64,000 nucleotides of DNA from Lithobates sylvaticus (taxonomy: Eukaryota > Chordata > Amphibia > Anura > Ranidae), in the NCBI GenBank assembly GCA_028564925.1, contig CM053033.1, positions 209,526,678 to 209,590,677 of the forward strand, written 5' to 3'. The translations under genes and the position numbers were made by a program. This document shows positions 20,769-31,710 of the stretch, piece by piece; position 1 is the stretch's first letter; each line of letters opens with the position of its first letter. The notes under the pieces were generated by a model, which was given only the letters and a program-made list of their open reading frames with translations, was not told the origin of the DNA and did not search any database.

Positions 20769-22229
20769 TGACTTTGAAAGTGGCTGGTCTAAAATTTCAA
20801 AAACTGCTGATCTACTGGGATTTTCACAAACGATCATCTCTAGGGTTTACAAAGAATAGTCAGAAAAAGAGAAAATATCCAGTGAGTGGCAGTTGTGCAG
20901 ACAAAAATGCTTTGTTTAGGTCAGAGGAGAATGGGCAGGTTCGAGATGATAGAAAGGCAATAGTGACTCTAATAACCACTCGTTACAACCAAGGTATGCA
21001 GAATACCATCTCTAAACGATCAACGCAATGAACCTTGAAGAAGATGGGCTGCAGCAGCAGAAGACAACACCTGGTGCCACTCCTGTCAGCTAAGAACAGG
21101 AAACTGAGGCTACAAATCGCAAAAGCGCACCAAAATTGGACTATAGAAGATTGGAAAAACGTTGCCTGGTCTGATGAGTCTGGATTTCAGTTGTGACATT
21201 CAGATGGTAGGGTCAGAATTTGGTGTAAACAACATGAAAGCATGGATCTATCCTGCCTTGTATCAACGGTTCAGGCTGGTGGTGGTGGTGTATTGGAGGA
21301 TATTTTCTTGGCACACTTTGGGCCCCTTAGTACCAATTTTCGAAAAAATAGACTACCTGGGTAAACCATAGGTTGTTGCCAGCATCCCCTATTGGAAAGA
21401 ATCAACATGAGTACCCCGCCGGTACTAATTCGGACTTTAAGGGCAACCAATGAAAAAACTGAATTGTAAACAAATTCTAATTTTATTAATACAGATATAA
21501 AAGGTGTATACATCACCAATAGAAACACATATTAGCAAGAACAAGACTGTTGTTGCATTCGTATTTTATCCTTTATGTATCCAACGTGTTTCGGGACAGC
21601 ATGGGTCCCTTCATCAGGGGAGTATATACATAGAAGATTACAAGGTATTGTATTCTACAAGAGAGCATTGATATTAATCAAAACATATAACAGGAAATAA
21701 GTATCATACATAGGAAATAATAAGGACAAATATAAACATACCAGCAGCGTAATCAGCAGAGAATCAGTATACGCCTTCTATATCTGTATTACATTTTTTT
21801 TACGTTTTATACAATTCTGTTTTTTCATTGGTTGCCCTTAAAGTCCCATTAGTACCCCGGGGGGGGGGGGGGTACTTGTGTTGATTCTTACCCTTAGTGC
21901 CAATTGAGCATCATTTAAATGCCACGGCCTACCTGAGTATTGTTGCTGACCATGTCCACCCCTTTAGACCACAGTGTCCCCATCTTCTGATGGCTCCTTC
22001 CAGCAGGATAATGCACCATGTCACAAAGCTCAAATCATCTCACCAGTGGTTTCTTAAACATGACAGTGAGGTCATTATACTCCAATGGCCTCCACACTCA
22101 CCAGATCTGGTGGAATGGGAGATTTGCATAATGGATGTGCAGCTAACAAATCTGCAGCAACTGCGTGCTGCTATCATGTCAATATGGACCAAAATCTCTG
22201 AGGAACACCTTGGTGAATCTATGCCATGA
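20769..22229 (+). pseudogene. Broken Tc1-like transposase
   Basis: The fragments appear in the expected order. SDFESGWSKISKTADLLGFS then RVYKE is the first helix-turn-helix, ending in a stop. VRDDRKAIVTLITTRYNQGM is the second DNA-binding region. LLSAKNRKLRLQIAKAHQNW and WSDESGFQL carry the first catalytic Asp. ESMDLSCLVSTVQAGGGGV follows. The reading is split by the 553-bp insertion, then resumes with PIEHHLNATAYLSIVADHVH, an out-of-frame DNAPCH (second Asp), LQWPPHSPDL and MDVQLTNLQQLRAAIMSIWT. The LNPIEHLWD motif with the third acidic residue is not preserved. Multiple stops and frame changes make it inactive. Confidence 0.88.
21339..21891. mobile_element. 553-bp insertion in the Tc1 element with 14-bp target duplication
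   Basis: Flanked by ccttagtaccaatt (21325-21338) and ccttagtgccaatt (21892-21905), a 14-bp duplication with one mismatch, as left by LINE-driven retroposition. The interior has inverted arms: gactttaagggcaaccaatg near 21432 is matched in reverse complement by cattggttgcccttaaagtc near 21826. A G14 run lies at 21859-21872. The class is unknown, and there is no poly(A) tail at the junction. Confidence 0.75.
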
Positions 22230-22240
22230 AGAATTAAGGC

Positions 22241-22399
22241 ATAACGAAAGGAAAATCTGGATGGTTGCACACCAAACTGTGATCCAAATGCCTTTATTCG
22301 CATAAAACCATGAAGAACCTGAAGAGCACTACATGTACAAGCAAGGGAGGAACAGCTTACATGTTTTACACACGAATTGTCCTTTATCAAAGCCCCATT
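22241..22399. mobile_element. 159-bp retroposon-like insertion with perfect 11-bp target duplication
   Basis: Flanked on both sides by agaattaaggc (22230-22240 and 22400-22410). The interior contains gcctttattcgcataaaacc and cctttatcaaagcccca. It splits the 3' part of the Tc1 element. The length and duplication fit a SINE-like or LINE-mobilised sequence; no tail is obvious. Confidence 0.78.
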
Positions 22400-22482
22400 A
22401 GAATTAAGGCAGTTCTGGCAAAAGGGGGGTCCAACCCAGCATCCCCAGCAGGGTGTACCTAATAAAGCGACCAGTTAGTGTA

Positions 22483-23149
22483 TGTATTTCAACAGTGTAT
22501 TTAGCTCTATTTATTTTCCTGGAGTTTAGCTTAAAGGAGATAACATTCAAATATGCTTGTAAGGGGGTCCTCCACCCCTGATGTACTTTAAATTTCCTTT
22601 TTTCCCACCAGTACTGAGGAGTTAGAAGTTTTTTTTTTCTCAGTGCACAGGACCATGACAGCTTTCCCTAATGCTAAGTGCCTATGCTTCATCAAGTCAG
22701 GCTTCGCTACTTACAACTCCACTGGCACAGGGACACCCATCCCTGAAGCCCAGATCCCAGGCACAAAGAAAGGTCTATCTTCACAGAACCTCTCTTTAGA
22801 CACAGGAACCAACCCTCCCAGGTCACAGTCAGCACTTATGTGGGAATGTACACCAGTTTCCACAAGCAGCACCAACCAGGCCAGAGGCTAACCTCTCAAG
22901 TCTTTATCTGACCCATTCTTCAGGAGATGTGCTACACAGACACCAGCAGGGCGGGCATGACGCTCTGATCTTTTCTTCAACCCTCTTCAAAGACTAGTCA
23001 AACTCAGTTGCATTATTCTTCAACCTAAATAAGGATGTACATCCATTCTCCAAAATATGCTTCACCAACAAAAACGTGTGCCTCCACAGTCTTGTTCTAA
23101 CTCAATGTGGCCCTCACTAGGTAGGAAATTTGACTCTTATCGCCATTCC
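22483..23149. other. Stretch with no recognised feature
   Basis: No ends, tandem repeats or coding motifs recognised. An 82-codon plus frame at 22643-22891 is rich in Ser/Thr/Pro and shows no domain. Confidence 0.4.
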
Positions 23150-23493
23150 CATAGCTCCCAACTGTCCCTGATTTTTAGGGACTGTCCCGGATTTGAAGCA
23201 ACGTCCCTCTGTCCCTCATTTTGGTCTGATCTCTATAATTGTATATAAAATGTATACCTCACATGTAATGTTGTATATTTATCTTTCAAAAAGTGTTTCC
23301 CAGTGTTGAACCTTTCATCCAAATTCTAAATTGCTGCATTTGGAAATTTTAAAAGCCAACATAAAGGAATAGTAGTGGTAAAAAAAAGTCCCTTGTGGAT
23401 TTTAGTAACCTTTTTTTGGGGTTAATTCTCCTCCAAGGGGGTGTGTCCTATGCCTACATACATTTGCTAGTAGGTGTCCCTCATTCCCATCTC
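23150..23493. repeat. Interspersed repeat with tgtccctcatt motif
   Basis: The sequence cccaactgtccctgattttt, then gggactgtcccggatttgaa and gtccctctgtccctcatttt lies at the left. ggtgtccctcattcccatct closes the block at the right. I recall this as a dispersed frog repeat; the class is not determined. Confidence 0.5.
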
Positions 23494-23496
23494 TAA

Positions 23497-23865
23497 GGCC
23501 CCTTTCACACCTAAGCGTTTTTCAGGCGCTACAGCGCTAAAAATAGGCTTTCACACTGGAGCGGTGCGCTAGCAGGACGGTAAAAAAAGTCCTGCTAGCA
23601 GCATATTTGGAGCGGTGAAGGAGCAGTGTATTCACCGCTCCTATACCGCTCCTACCCATTGAAATCAATGGGACACTGCGGTAATACCGCCGGCAAAGGG
23701 CCACTGTAGCGGCACTTTGCGGGGGGTTTTAACCCTTTTTCGCCCGCTAGCGGGGGTTAAAACCACCCCGCTAGCGGCCGTATACCGTGGATAAAATGAC
23801 GGTAAAGCATCGCTAAATATAGCGCTGCTTTACCGCCGCCGCCCCACCGCCCCAGTGTGAAACCG
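23497..23865. mobile_element. GGCCCCTTTCAC family MITE, copy 2
   Basis: Starts ggcccctttcacacctaagc after TAA (23494-23496). It has the same hairpins as copy 1 (ggctttcacactggagcggt, ctagcaggacgg, gaccgctcctatacc-like pairs). The right side reaches ccgccccagtgtgaaa but then departs from the family end, so the right target duplication is not intact. Confidence 0.82.
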
Positions 23866-23957
23866 GACAAAATGTTGGGAGGAATGCATTCCGCAGTAGG
23901 AAGTAAGTAAGTTGGTTGAACTGGTCAATTTGTTCTAATTCCTTGAGTTGGGCTTTA

Positions 23958-24048
23958 ACCCTTTCATGACTAAGCCTATTTCTGACATTTGGTGTTTACA
24001 AGTTAAAATCCCTATTTTTTGCTAGAAAATGACTTAGAACACCCAAAC

Positions 24049-24107
<59 letters not shown>

Positions 24108-25250
24108 TTATTTTTTTAGCAGAGAATCTAGAGAATAAAATGGTGATTGTTGCAATATTTTATGTCACACAGTATTTGTGCAGCAGTGTTTTAAACACAA
24201 CTTTTTGGGAAAAGGGACACTTTCATGAATTAAAAAAAAAAAAAACCAGTATAGTTATCCCAATTTGTTTGTATAATGTGAAAGATGATGTTTCGCCGGG
24301 TAAATAGATACCAAACATGTCACCCTTTATAATTGCATGCACCCGTGGAATGGCGACAAACTTTGGTACCTAAAAATCTCCATAGGCGACGCTTTACATT
24401 TTTTTTACTGTTACAGGGGGTAACATAAGAACAGATGGGCAGTCCCTAACGAGTTCGTAACTCGAGGACCCCCTGTACCAGGTTAGAGTTACAGAGGAGG
24501 TCTAATGCTAGAATTTTTGATCTCGCTCTGACAAACGTGGCGATACCTCACATGTGGGATTTGAACACGTTTACATATGCGGTAGCAACTTCCATATGCA
24601 TTTTCTTTGCTGCGCGAGCTCGCGGTGATGGGGGTGCTGTGAATTTTTTATTTTTTTTTCTTATTTATTTTTATATTATTAAATTGTGTTTTTTGAAAAA
24701 AAAAATTATTTGATCACTTTTATTGCTGTCACAAGGAATGTAAACATCCCTTGTGACAGTAATAGGTGGTGACTGGTCTAAAAGACCTCCAATCCCTCCT
24801 TTGCACTTCAAAGTATTCAGATCACCGAAAACGATGTATCTGAATACTGTATATTTTTTTTTAAATCCAGCGCCATTGGCAGCCGAGTAAACAGGAAGTG
24901 ACGTTGTGACGTGACGTCGCTTCTGTGTTTACATACAGGAGACTGGAACAAAGCCATTCATTCAGTCTGTCACTAGCCGCCGGAAGCGGCGGATCTTCGA
25001 TAGGGCCTTCCGGTGGGACGGGAGGCCGGGGAAGAGCGGTGGGAGGCAGCAGGAGGGGATGTCCCCTCCTCCGGGATAACAATCGAGTGTCTTTTAGCCG
25101 CATCGGTTGTTATCCCTGGATAGCCAATCGCCCTCTCTAAACAACGGTACCGGGATGATGCCTGCCGCTGCGCACATTATCCCGGTATAGCCCCCGAAAG
25201 CTGAGTACGCACATCTGCGTATGCTCAGCGGGAAATATTAATGCTCCTAA
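23958..25250 (+). mobile_element. Probable TTAA-starting transposon of a second family
   Basis: After TTAA (23954-23957) the sequence begins ccctttcatgactaagccta, as in piggyBac-like terminal repeats. Inside are a (TA)n microsatellite, the hairpin caaggaatgtaaacatcccttg at about 24734-24755, and a GC-rich 3' part with reciprocal fragments such as gggataacaatcgagtg / cggttgttatccctgg. I could not identify the right end with confidence. The end given is where the repeat-like character stops. Confidence 0.5.
24051..24103. repeat. (TA)n microsatellite
   Basis: About 26 uninterrupted TA dinucleotides inside the preceding repeat. Confidence 0.97.
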
Positions 25251-26233
25251 ACAACATGTAAAGTACAGCAGTGCACTTCAAGCAATCAGTAATCACATTA
25301 TCGTCATGCATCCACTGATGGTACCTAAAATCTGATTGGTTGCTGCAGCTGCTCTGCAAGATCATTGTTCTGTGTACTGCGTCATTAAATAACCTGTGTT
25401 TTTTTTTTTTTTTCTTTGGAAGCCCACAACTTATCCTGCTCCTACCAGCTGCTGTACGCCAGAAGGGATTTCTGCAGTGTGTGTGACCTATTCTGACTGC
25501 TGATAAAGCAAAAGGTAGAGTCCCTGATCTGTGCAGCTTGCAGCACAGCTCCCTCCACTCCCCTCCTCCTCTTCCACTCGCTTTGTACGAGTTCTGTGCA
25601 GCCAGCCTCTCTCATCCATTCCAATGACTCCTCCGGTTTCTTCTGTCTCCATCAACTTGGAATTAGTTAACTTTCAATGCTGGCTTTCTAATGGAACTTT
25701 AATCAGCACCCATAGCGCTTCTCAATCCTTGCACATTTCCAAGGCCTGCAATTAGACACAAACAACACATTGTTCTTCATCTCAGTGCCGAGAGTCTGTA
25801 CAAAGTAAAGGGCAGAGAGGTGACAACTCGAGCGGTAAAAATATAAGCTGGCCATGCAAGCAAAAATCTCGCCAACAAAGAGGCGGTAGGAAGTCTGCCA
25901 GTACAAGTTATAATTGTAGACCCATCAGGACAAGAGTGAACGTTCTTCCAGGTTTGTGGAATGCTTCAATGAGATACATAAACAATGAAGGGGGTATTTC
26001 CTTTGGGAAATAAAAAAAGATTCTATTTTAGCACAAATGTTTGCACCTCTTGATTTCCAATAATTTGAAAACTGGTGTGTAGAATGTGCCCTGTTTAGGG
26101 TGCTTTGGTTCTAATGAAGGACCACTAAATCCTAAAATAAGGGTTGGGTTTTTTTTTTTTTTTTTACAAATAGATATACATTTACAAATAGGGATATACT
26201 GTACATAAAATATAGTTACCAATAGGCAAATGG
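25251..26233. other. Stretch with no recognised gene; possible single-copy part 25640-25960
   Basis: 25390-25630 contains a CT-rich run (ctccctccactcccctcctc) and resembles dispersed repeat sequence. 25640-25960 shows no repeat character or coding motif. Small poly(T) runs occur at 25400 and 26150. Confidence 0.4.
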
Positions 26234-26328
26234 GAATAAAGCAGGGTTTTTTTCAGCTGGAACTTGGTGGAACTCAGTTCCAACACCTCTGGCTCAGGCC
26301 CTCTACTCCCTGCTCATCACTATTACTT

Positions 26329-27130
26329 ACCCCTGATGACATCACGCTGTTGACGAAACGATCGTCGGGTAACCACGCCCACACGTCCTGCGCATGCGCG
26401 ATCGCGTTTCAAAACTCCTGGAGAGAGTTTTTTTCCTCTATGCCAAAGCGCTGTCAGTTTGTATTAGTGTTATGGCGTTCTTTTTGGTATGTGGTCTGTC
26501 TGTGCAAAGACTGCTTTTAACATTGTCCTATTGCTCGGTGGAGCTTTAATAAAGGATCCCTTTTTGTAATTTACCACACCATTTGGAGGCTTTTATTTTT
26601 TCTTTTTGGTGACTTCCTGGGACACCTGCTGCGATACAAGCGTTCAGTTCCTGGGAACAGGTTACTGTTGATGCAGAGATTGGCACCCGGATGACTTTGA
26701 TCGACCTGATGTTCGTCTTGATACGCCTTAAAAGACCAGCATTCTGGTAAGCCTCCACTTTATACTTAATGAATAGATGATGAGATCTGCGTGGTCAATC
26801 TGAACACTACTCATGATATCTCTCAATACACGTTTGAATGTTTCTTCACCCTGGGAGTTCTTTTGTCCATATCACGTTTTTTTGTATTGTATTTTTTAGG
26901 ATTTACGGACATTTATTTGGACTTCATGGCACCAATCTAAATGTATTAATTTTATTTGTATGCATAAGTTTTCTCTCAACGTATGTTTTTTATGATTTGA
27001 TCATATTTTAGTGATAATTTTTTTATTATTATTAATTTTTTCACCAGTATCAGGTGTTGGAAGTATACACTGATTAGTAATTTTTTCATTTCATATTTTG
27101 AGCACTGCACTTTTTTTCTTTTTTCTTTTA
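26329..27130 (+). mobile_element. Retroposon-like insertion with perfect 14-bp target duplication
   Basis: Bounded on both sides by catcactattactt (26315-26328 and 27131-27144). It begins acccctgatgacatcacgct and ends in a T-rich tract after gagcactgcactttttttct. The early gacgaaacgatcg and the middle ggtggagctttaataaagga recall a common amphibian repeat. It is nested in the hAT element, so it is younger. No coding domain is recognised. Confidence 0.8.
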
Positions 27131-27504
27131 CATCACTATTACTTGTAAACATTGAAGTCCGGCTTCTGTGTTTACAAGAGACAGCTTGTCTCTAAATGGC
27201 TCCCACTGATCTGATCTCCCGAGTGGACAAGGAAGATGCAGGTGCAGAGCAGATCCCAACTCCCCCACTGGATCATCTCTCTACAAGTGAGAGAGGAGCC
27301 ACCTACAGTGTGTGGGGAGGTACTAGAGCCAACAGGGTGTTTCAGTTTAATACAGCAACACAAGTAAGTTATGTGGAAGATGGTGGATCTTTTAAGGAGG
27401 GAGGGAGAAGATGGGGGCAGTGGAAGGGGAGTTGCATGCAGAGGTCAGAGCTGAAGAGGGCGTGAGAGAGAGGTGGATAGGGGCTGCAGAGGTAAGCAGC
27501 TGCA

Positions 27505-27835
27505 GAAGAAGGCTAAACTCTGCACTCTGTGTGTAGTGCACCCCTTAACTTTGCACTGTGTGTAGTGTGTAGTGCACCCCATGAACTCTGCACTCTGTAT
27601 GCAGCGCACTCCTGAACTCTGCACTGTGTACATAGCGCAACTGCAAGCTCTGAATGTAGCATACCCTGGAACTCTGCACTCTGTGTGTAGTGCACCTCTG
27701 AACTTTGCACTGTGTGTAGTGCACCCCTGAACTCTGAACTCTGTATGTAGCACACCCTGGAACTCTGAACTCTGTGTGTAACATCCCCTGCCCCCCGAAC
27801 TCTGCACTCTGTATGTAATGCACTCCTGCTATTTA
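27505..27835 (-). repeat. Minisatellite of roughly 30-36-bp units inside the hAT element
   Basis: Units on the pattern gaactctgcactctgtgtgt, then agtgcacccct repeat about nine times with small length changes. Several overlapping minus frames (about 80-120 codons, 27445-27823) read this array and are not genes. Confidence 0.85.
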
Positions 27836-28138
27836 ATGCCCTTTTGAGACCCTTGCACTGTTAGTGAAATTTGACCACACCCACTATTTGATGCAGTTTG
27901 GAGGGTGTGTGGGGGGAAGGTTGGTTTTGGGGGGGGGGGTCGCAGTTGAGTTCCTGCACCTATTTTCTGAGAAAAAAAGCCCTGGAATAAGGTGACAGGG
28001 AGATGGAGGGAAATAGAGAAGGAAAATGTGTCCTCTCTAGGCTAACAAACACACATTCTGATTGAATCTTTTACACCCAGGCTTCTTGTCCAGTCTTGAG
28101 ACACATCTTCAATTGGGACACAACAAATTGTTTATTCT

Positions 28139-28551
28139 GAAAGCGGAGTTCCACCCATAAATTAACTTTTCATTTTTCAGCAGCATTAAATCTAATAAAC
28201 AACATTTGGATTTTTTTTTTCTTACTCGCGTTTTGATGTCTGTTGCTAAGAGGTGCCTTTGAATCTGCCTCTTCCTCTCCCTGGCGCCTGACGTCATTTC
28301 CCTCGGCGCCCGAGCTCGCTAGTGCTCCTGGGAGATGCTTGTCATCATTTCCCAGGAGTCAGTGGGCAGCACCGAGGTCTTCGTTGCCATCACAATGGGG
28401 GCGGGCACTTCCAACGGCGCTGCCCATTGTGATGGCAATGTCAGAAGTGTACGGTGCTGCGCCGTACATACTGCACATGAGCGAGAATGGGTTGTGTATG
28501 CTAGTCGCTCAGCTGCACCAGAGCCCAGAAGATAGTGCTTGTAGGCTTCCC
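28139..28551. repeat. Fragment related to the fold-back family at 55266-56535
   Basis: Starts gaaagcggagttccaccc. Like the 55.3-kb element it contains tgttgctaagaggtgccttt, aatctgcctcttcctctccc and tgacgtcatttccctcggcg. An internal hairpin pairs ttgccatcacaatggg (28385) with cccattgtgatggcaa (28423). The right side is replaced by a MITE fragment. Confidence 0.65.
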
Positions 28552-28733
28552 TGGCTATTGAACTTCCTTTTTCTAGTCCCGTCATACATGTTGTACGTCA
28601 GCGCATTCTTGCCGATCGGAATTTCTGAAAAAATGTGTGCGACCGTGTGTATGCAAGACAAGTTTCAGCCAACATCCATCGGAAATAAATCCACGGTTTG
28701 GTTGTCGGAAATTCCGATCTTCTGTACGTGGCA
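28552..28733. mobile_element. Harbinger-like MITE, copy 7 (right half only)
   Basis: Begins within the family at ctattgaacttcctttttct and agtcccgtcatacatgttgt. It ends gatcttctgtacgtggca, followed by TTA (28734-28736). The left half is absent. The junction with the preceding repeat has no target duplication that I can see. Confidence 0.75.
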
Positions 28734-28739
28734 TTAGAC

Positions 28740-29066
28740 TTATGCTTCCTACTTTACAGGCATACTAAGGACAACCCCTAGGCACGATATTTAAAGGATT
28801 TTTTTTTTTTTATCGTTTCACATTAAAATCAATGCTCCCGAAAAAAAATGACTTTTTTAAAACTTTTTTTTGCATTGATACATGTCCACTGGGGCAGACC
28901 CCGGATCCCCAAACCCTTTTTAGGCAATAACTTGCATATAAGCCTTTAAAATGAGCACTTTTGCGTGTCACGTGTCCCATAGACTTTAAAGGTGTTCGAA
29001 CAAATTTTTTTCCCTGTTCACATGTTCTACTACGAACCGAACCGGGGGGTGTTTGGCTCATCCCTA
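28740..29066 (+). mobile_element. TAGGGATGAGC hAT family, right end fragment
   Basis: Matches the right third of the complete copy at 52470-53369: acaggcatactaaggacaac, ttgcattgatacatgtccac, tggggcagaccccggatccc, gcatataagcctttaaaatg, and the terminus gtttggctcatcccta. The left part is missing. Confidence 0.8.
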
Positions 29067-29487
29067 CTGCTGACTACAATTTAGTAGCTTCATGCAGTTT
29101 GGCATGCCATACTGGTCAACCATTTGGATCCCTGAGCTGAAGGAAACTTTGTGTTACCTAGAGGCAAGGAGCGTTGCTGAATTGTAGTAAGCTTTGACTA
29201 TCAAATAGACATTGCCTTATAAAAGTGCAATACAGTCATATTTCTGATTAACTCCTACAATTACAGCCCAATTCTTTATTTAAACAAATGTTCCAAATGT
29301 GTATGTATCACAATGAGGCAGGGGAACCTTTGCAAAATAAAAATGAAGTCCATTCCTTCGGAAATTACAACACCCCCCCCCCCCCCCACCTCCACTTCAG
29401 CGTGGGGGGATTCCCCACATACTTATAGTGATGGGGCAAATTAAAGTTGAGTTCATCAATAACACCTGGTGATGTCGCCTAGCAATG
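29067..29487. other. Stretch with no recognised feature
   Basis: Contains a C17 run near 29372; otherwise plain sequence. Confidence 0.45.
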
Positions 29488-29495
29488 TTGTAGAC

Positions 29496-29652
29496 CAGGG
29501 GTCTCAAACTAACGGCCCTCCAGCTGTTGCAAAACTACAAGTCACATGAGGCATTGCAAGGCTGACAGTTACAAGCATGACTCCCACAGGCAGAGGCATG
29601 ATGGGACTTGTAGTTTGGAAACAGCTGGAGGGCCACCAGTTCGAGACCCCTG
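29496..29652. mobile_element. 157-bp hAT MITE with perfect 8-bp target duplication
   Basis: The ends caggggtctcaaact and agttcgagacccctg are inverted repeats. Inner inverted pairs include cggccctccagctgttgc / aacagctggagggcc and actacaagtc / gacttgtagt. It is flanked by ttgtagac at 29488-29495 and 29653-29660. It is the same end type as the hAT element at 5491, but much shorter. Confidence 0.92.
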
Positions 29653-29660
29653 TTGTAGAC

Positions 29661-30842
29661 CAATTGCACTGGGTCTACCCCTGCCTGATCAGTTGTTGCC
29701 CCATTGTCTACCTGCAACTTTGTACCAGAACTGTTATCTGTCATATAGGTGGTTATCAACCATTTATACTGCATAGCAGGTGCTCACAGAATAGTTTAAA
29801 ACTTCCAAGGCCATCAGACCAGTCTTTAGGTATTGCGACTGATATTTATGTTCAGGCTTTTCCAATCTTTTTCAGGCTACAGCAGAATATACACAGAAAT
29901 ATGTTACAAGAACTGGAGGCATTTAATACAAATTAACAGCTCCCTCTACTGAGTAAATTTCCAATTGATTTCTGAAGGAATGGATTCCTCCAAAGGTAGA
30001 AGAATGCTGGAATCTTCATACCAGCGCTATTCCAGATTTGAAATAGATGGAGTTCTTTCCACCCTTGAGAAAAATCTATAAAAAAACACAGAATCATTAC
30101 AGTATCATAAAGAATTGCTGGGTGCCCTTGGGAGGACACTGTGTACTGACGATAAACACTGGAAAAATAATTGCATTTCCATGGAGTCACCTTCACAGAC
30201 AGCCCTGGAAGGCCGCTGTCTTCTTCCTAGCAGAGAAATTATCTGGGTGGTTAGACATGGCTTTTAAAGGGTCTGAAGGGAATAGATTATAACTAATGAA
30301 ACATGTTCTTTCCAGGGCCACTGTCCTGATTGTAGCGTGTGCATTGCCTAAGCTTATATTCTGGTTGGGAAATTGTTCTGTCTTTCAGCAGATGGATCTT
30401 TTTTGATACAGCTTATGCTCATCTTCACTGTAGTTTGTACGGTGAATTAAAGGTCAACTCTGCCGAAAACTGATCTTTCAAATGTGTGCGGCTGCTGACA
30501 AGATGAAGCAGATGATTATCTATCACTTAGGGATTCCAAAGATGGGATATTTGTAGTTCCTTCCTACAGTTGTGGCCATTTGCAAAGCCAAATGACGGTG
30601 TCCATTTCCCTTGATGAATGCATCTCCAAAACTTGATTTGCCAGTAATTAGGGAGTCCAGCTGCAAAGAGCGACACCGTTGTAACAGCTTTGAGGGTAGG
30701 AGGACACAAGGGTTAAGGTTCTCCCTTGTGGGACAATCGTATCACTGAAATCTACAAGGAATACAAGAAGCAACAGGTGATTTAACATACTGATGTCCAG
30801 TGGTGTTGGTTGGCACTAGCCTTTGAAAGTCATTCTGTCCTC
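29661..30842. other. 1.2-kb stretch with no recognised repeat or gene
   Basis: Apparently non-repetitive sequence leading into the duplicated block. Frames of 60-120 codons here lie on both strands and carry no motif. Confidence 0.4.
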
Positions 30843-30977
30843 TAAGCTTTTCACACAGCATATTAAGGCACTATTATTACAGCAAAAATTGTTTGCCATT
30901 TTAGACTTTTAAAAGTCCACTAAGTGACATATGTTAGGCAAAAACTTTTCTTCTTTGACCCCCCCTCCCCCCATATA

Positions 30978-31708
30978 CAGTGGGGCAAAAAAGTATTTAG
31001 TCAGCCACCAATTGTGCAAGTTCTCCCACTTAAAAAGATGAGAGGCCTGTAATTGTCATCATAGGTATACCTCAACTATGAGAGACAAAATGTGGAAACA
31101 AATCTAGACAATCACTACGTAGAGGCTAGTAGCCAATAGCTTTGGTCTTGTAATGTGATCTGAGCATGCATAGCACTTTGTCCGGTCGGACAACCGTACA
31201 CACGATCGGATTTGGTGTGATCGGACCGTATTGTCGGCAAATCTTTCCAGCAGGAGATAAGACTTTGTCCGTCGGACAATCCGACGTACACTGTCCGATG
31301 GTGCATACACACGGTCTGATTTTTCAACAACATTGTCCGATCGGACAGAATCCATGAAAAAGTCCGACCGTGTGTATGGGGCTTAAGTCTTCACAAGGTT
31401 GCCACACACTGTTGCTGGTATGTTGGCCCATTCCTCCATGCAGATCTCCTCTAGAGCAGTGATGTTTTGGGGCTGTCGCTGGGCAACATGGACTTTCAAC
31501 TCCCTCAAAAGTTTTTCTATGGGGTTGAAAATAAATTGCAAATAAATTCTTTCAAAAAATCAGACAATGTGATTGTCTGGATTTGTTTCCACATTTTGTC
31601 TCTCATAGTTGAGGTATACCTATGATGACAATTACAGCCATCTCTCATCTTTTTAAGTGGGAGAACTTGCACAATTGGTGGCTGACTAAATACTTTTTTG
31701 CCCCACTG
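30978..31708. mobile_element. Tc1-like non-autonomous element, present only in duplicate copy 1
   Basis: The terminal inverted repeats are long, at least 110 bp: cagtggggcaaaaaagtatt and tagtcagccaccaattgtgc at the left, their reverse complement at the right (to ttgccccactg). TA lies at 30976-30977 and 31709-31710. The interior keeps a scrap of transposase-coding DNA (cacacactgttgctggtatg, then gcccattcctccatgcagat). The left inner part is replaced by a MITE fragment. Copy 2 of the block has the empty site with a single TA. Confidence 0.9.
31112..31383. mobile_element. Harbinger-like MITE, copy 8 (left-truncated, inside the Tc1 element)
   Basis: Begins ctacgtagaggctagtagcc in mid-family and ends accgtgtgtatggggct before TAA (31384-31386). 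It is nearly identical to 32510-32776, 1.4 kb away. It has no left terminus and no left target duplication. Confidence 0.88.
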
Positions 31709-31710
31709 TA

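Larger units (their letters stand above)
20605..22480 (+). mobile_element. Tc1-like DNA transposon, both ends present, with two later insertions
   Basis: The left end cactcatcagacactttatt follows TA (20603-20604). The right end aataaagcgaccagttagtg precedes TA (22481-22482). The ends are imperfect inverted repeats (cactttattagg / cctaataaag). The interior encodes a decayed Tc1 transposase on the plus strand. Foreign segments at 21339-21891 and 22241-22399 carry their own target duplications. Without them the element is about 1.14 kb. Confidence 0.9.
26242..27984. mobile_element. 1.74-kb hAT-type non-autonomous transposon
   Basis: The ends are cagggtttttttcagctgg (left) and ttctgagaaaaaaagccctg (right), imperfect inverted repeats. 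They are flanked by 8-bp direct repeats gaataaag (26234-26241) and gaataagg (27985-27992), one mismatch apart. The interior includes a retroposon insertion (26329-27130), a minisatellite (about 27505-27835) and a G-rich run near 27925. No transposase is seen. Confidence 0.82.

Noticed and set aside
27445-27823. Repetitive minus-strand frames of 80-120 codons
   Set aside because: They follow the minisatellite inside the hAT element and occur in three registers.
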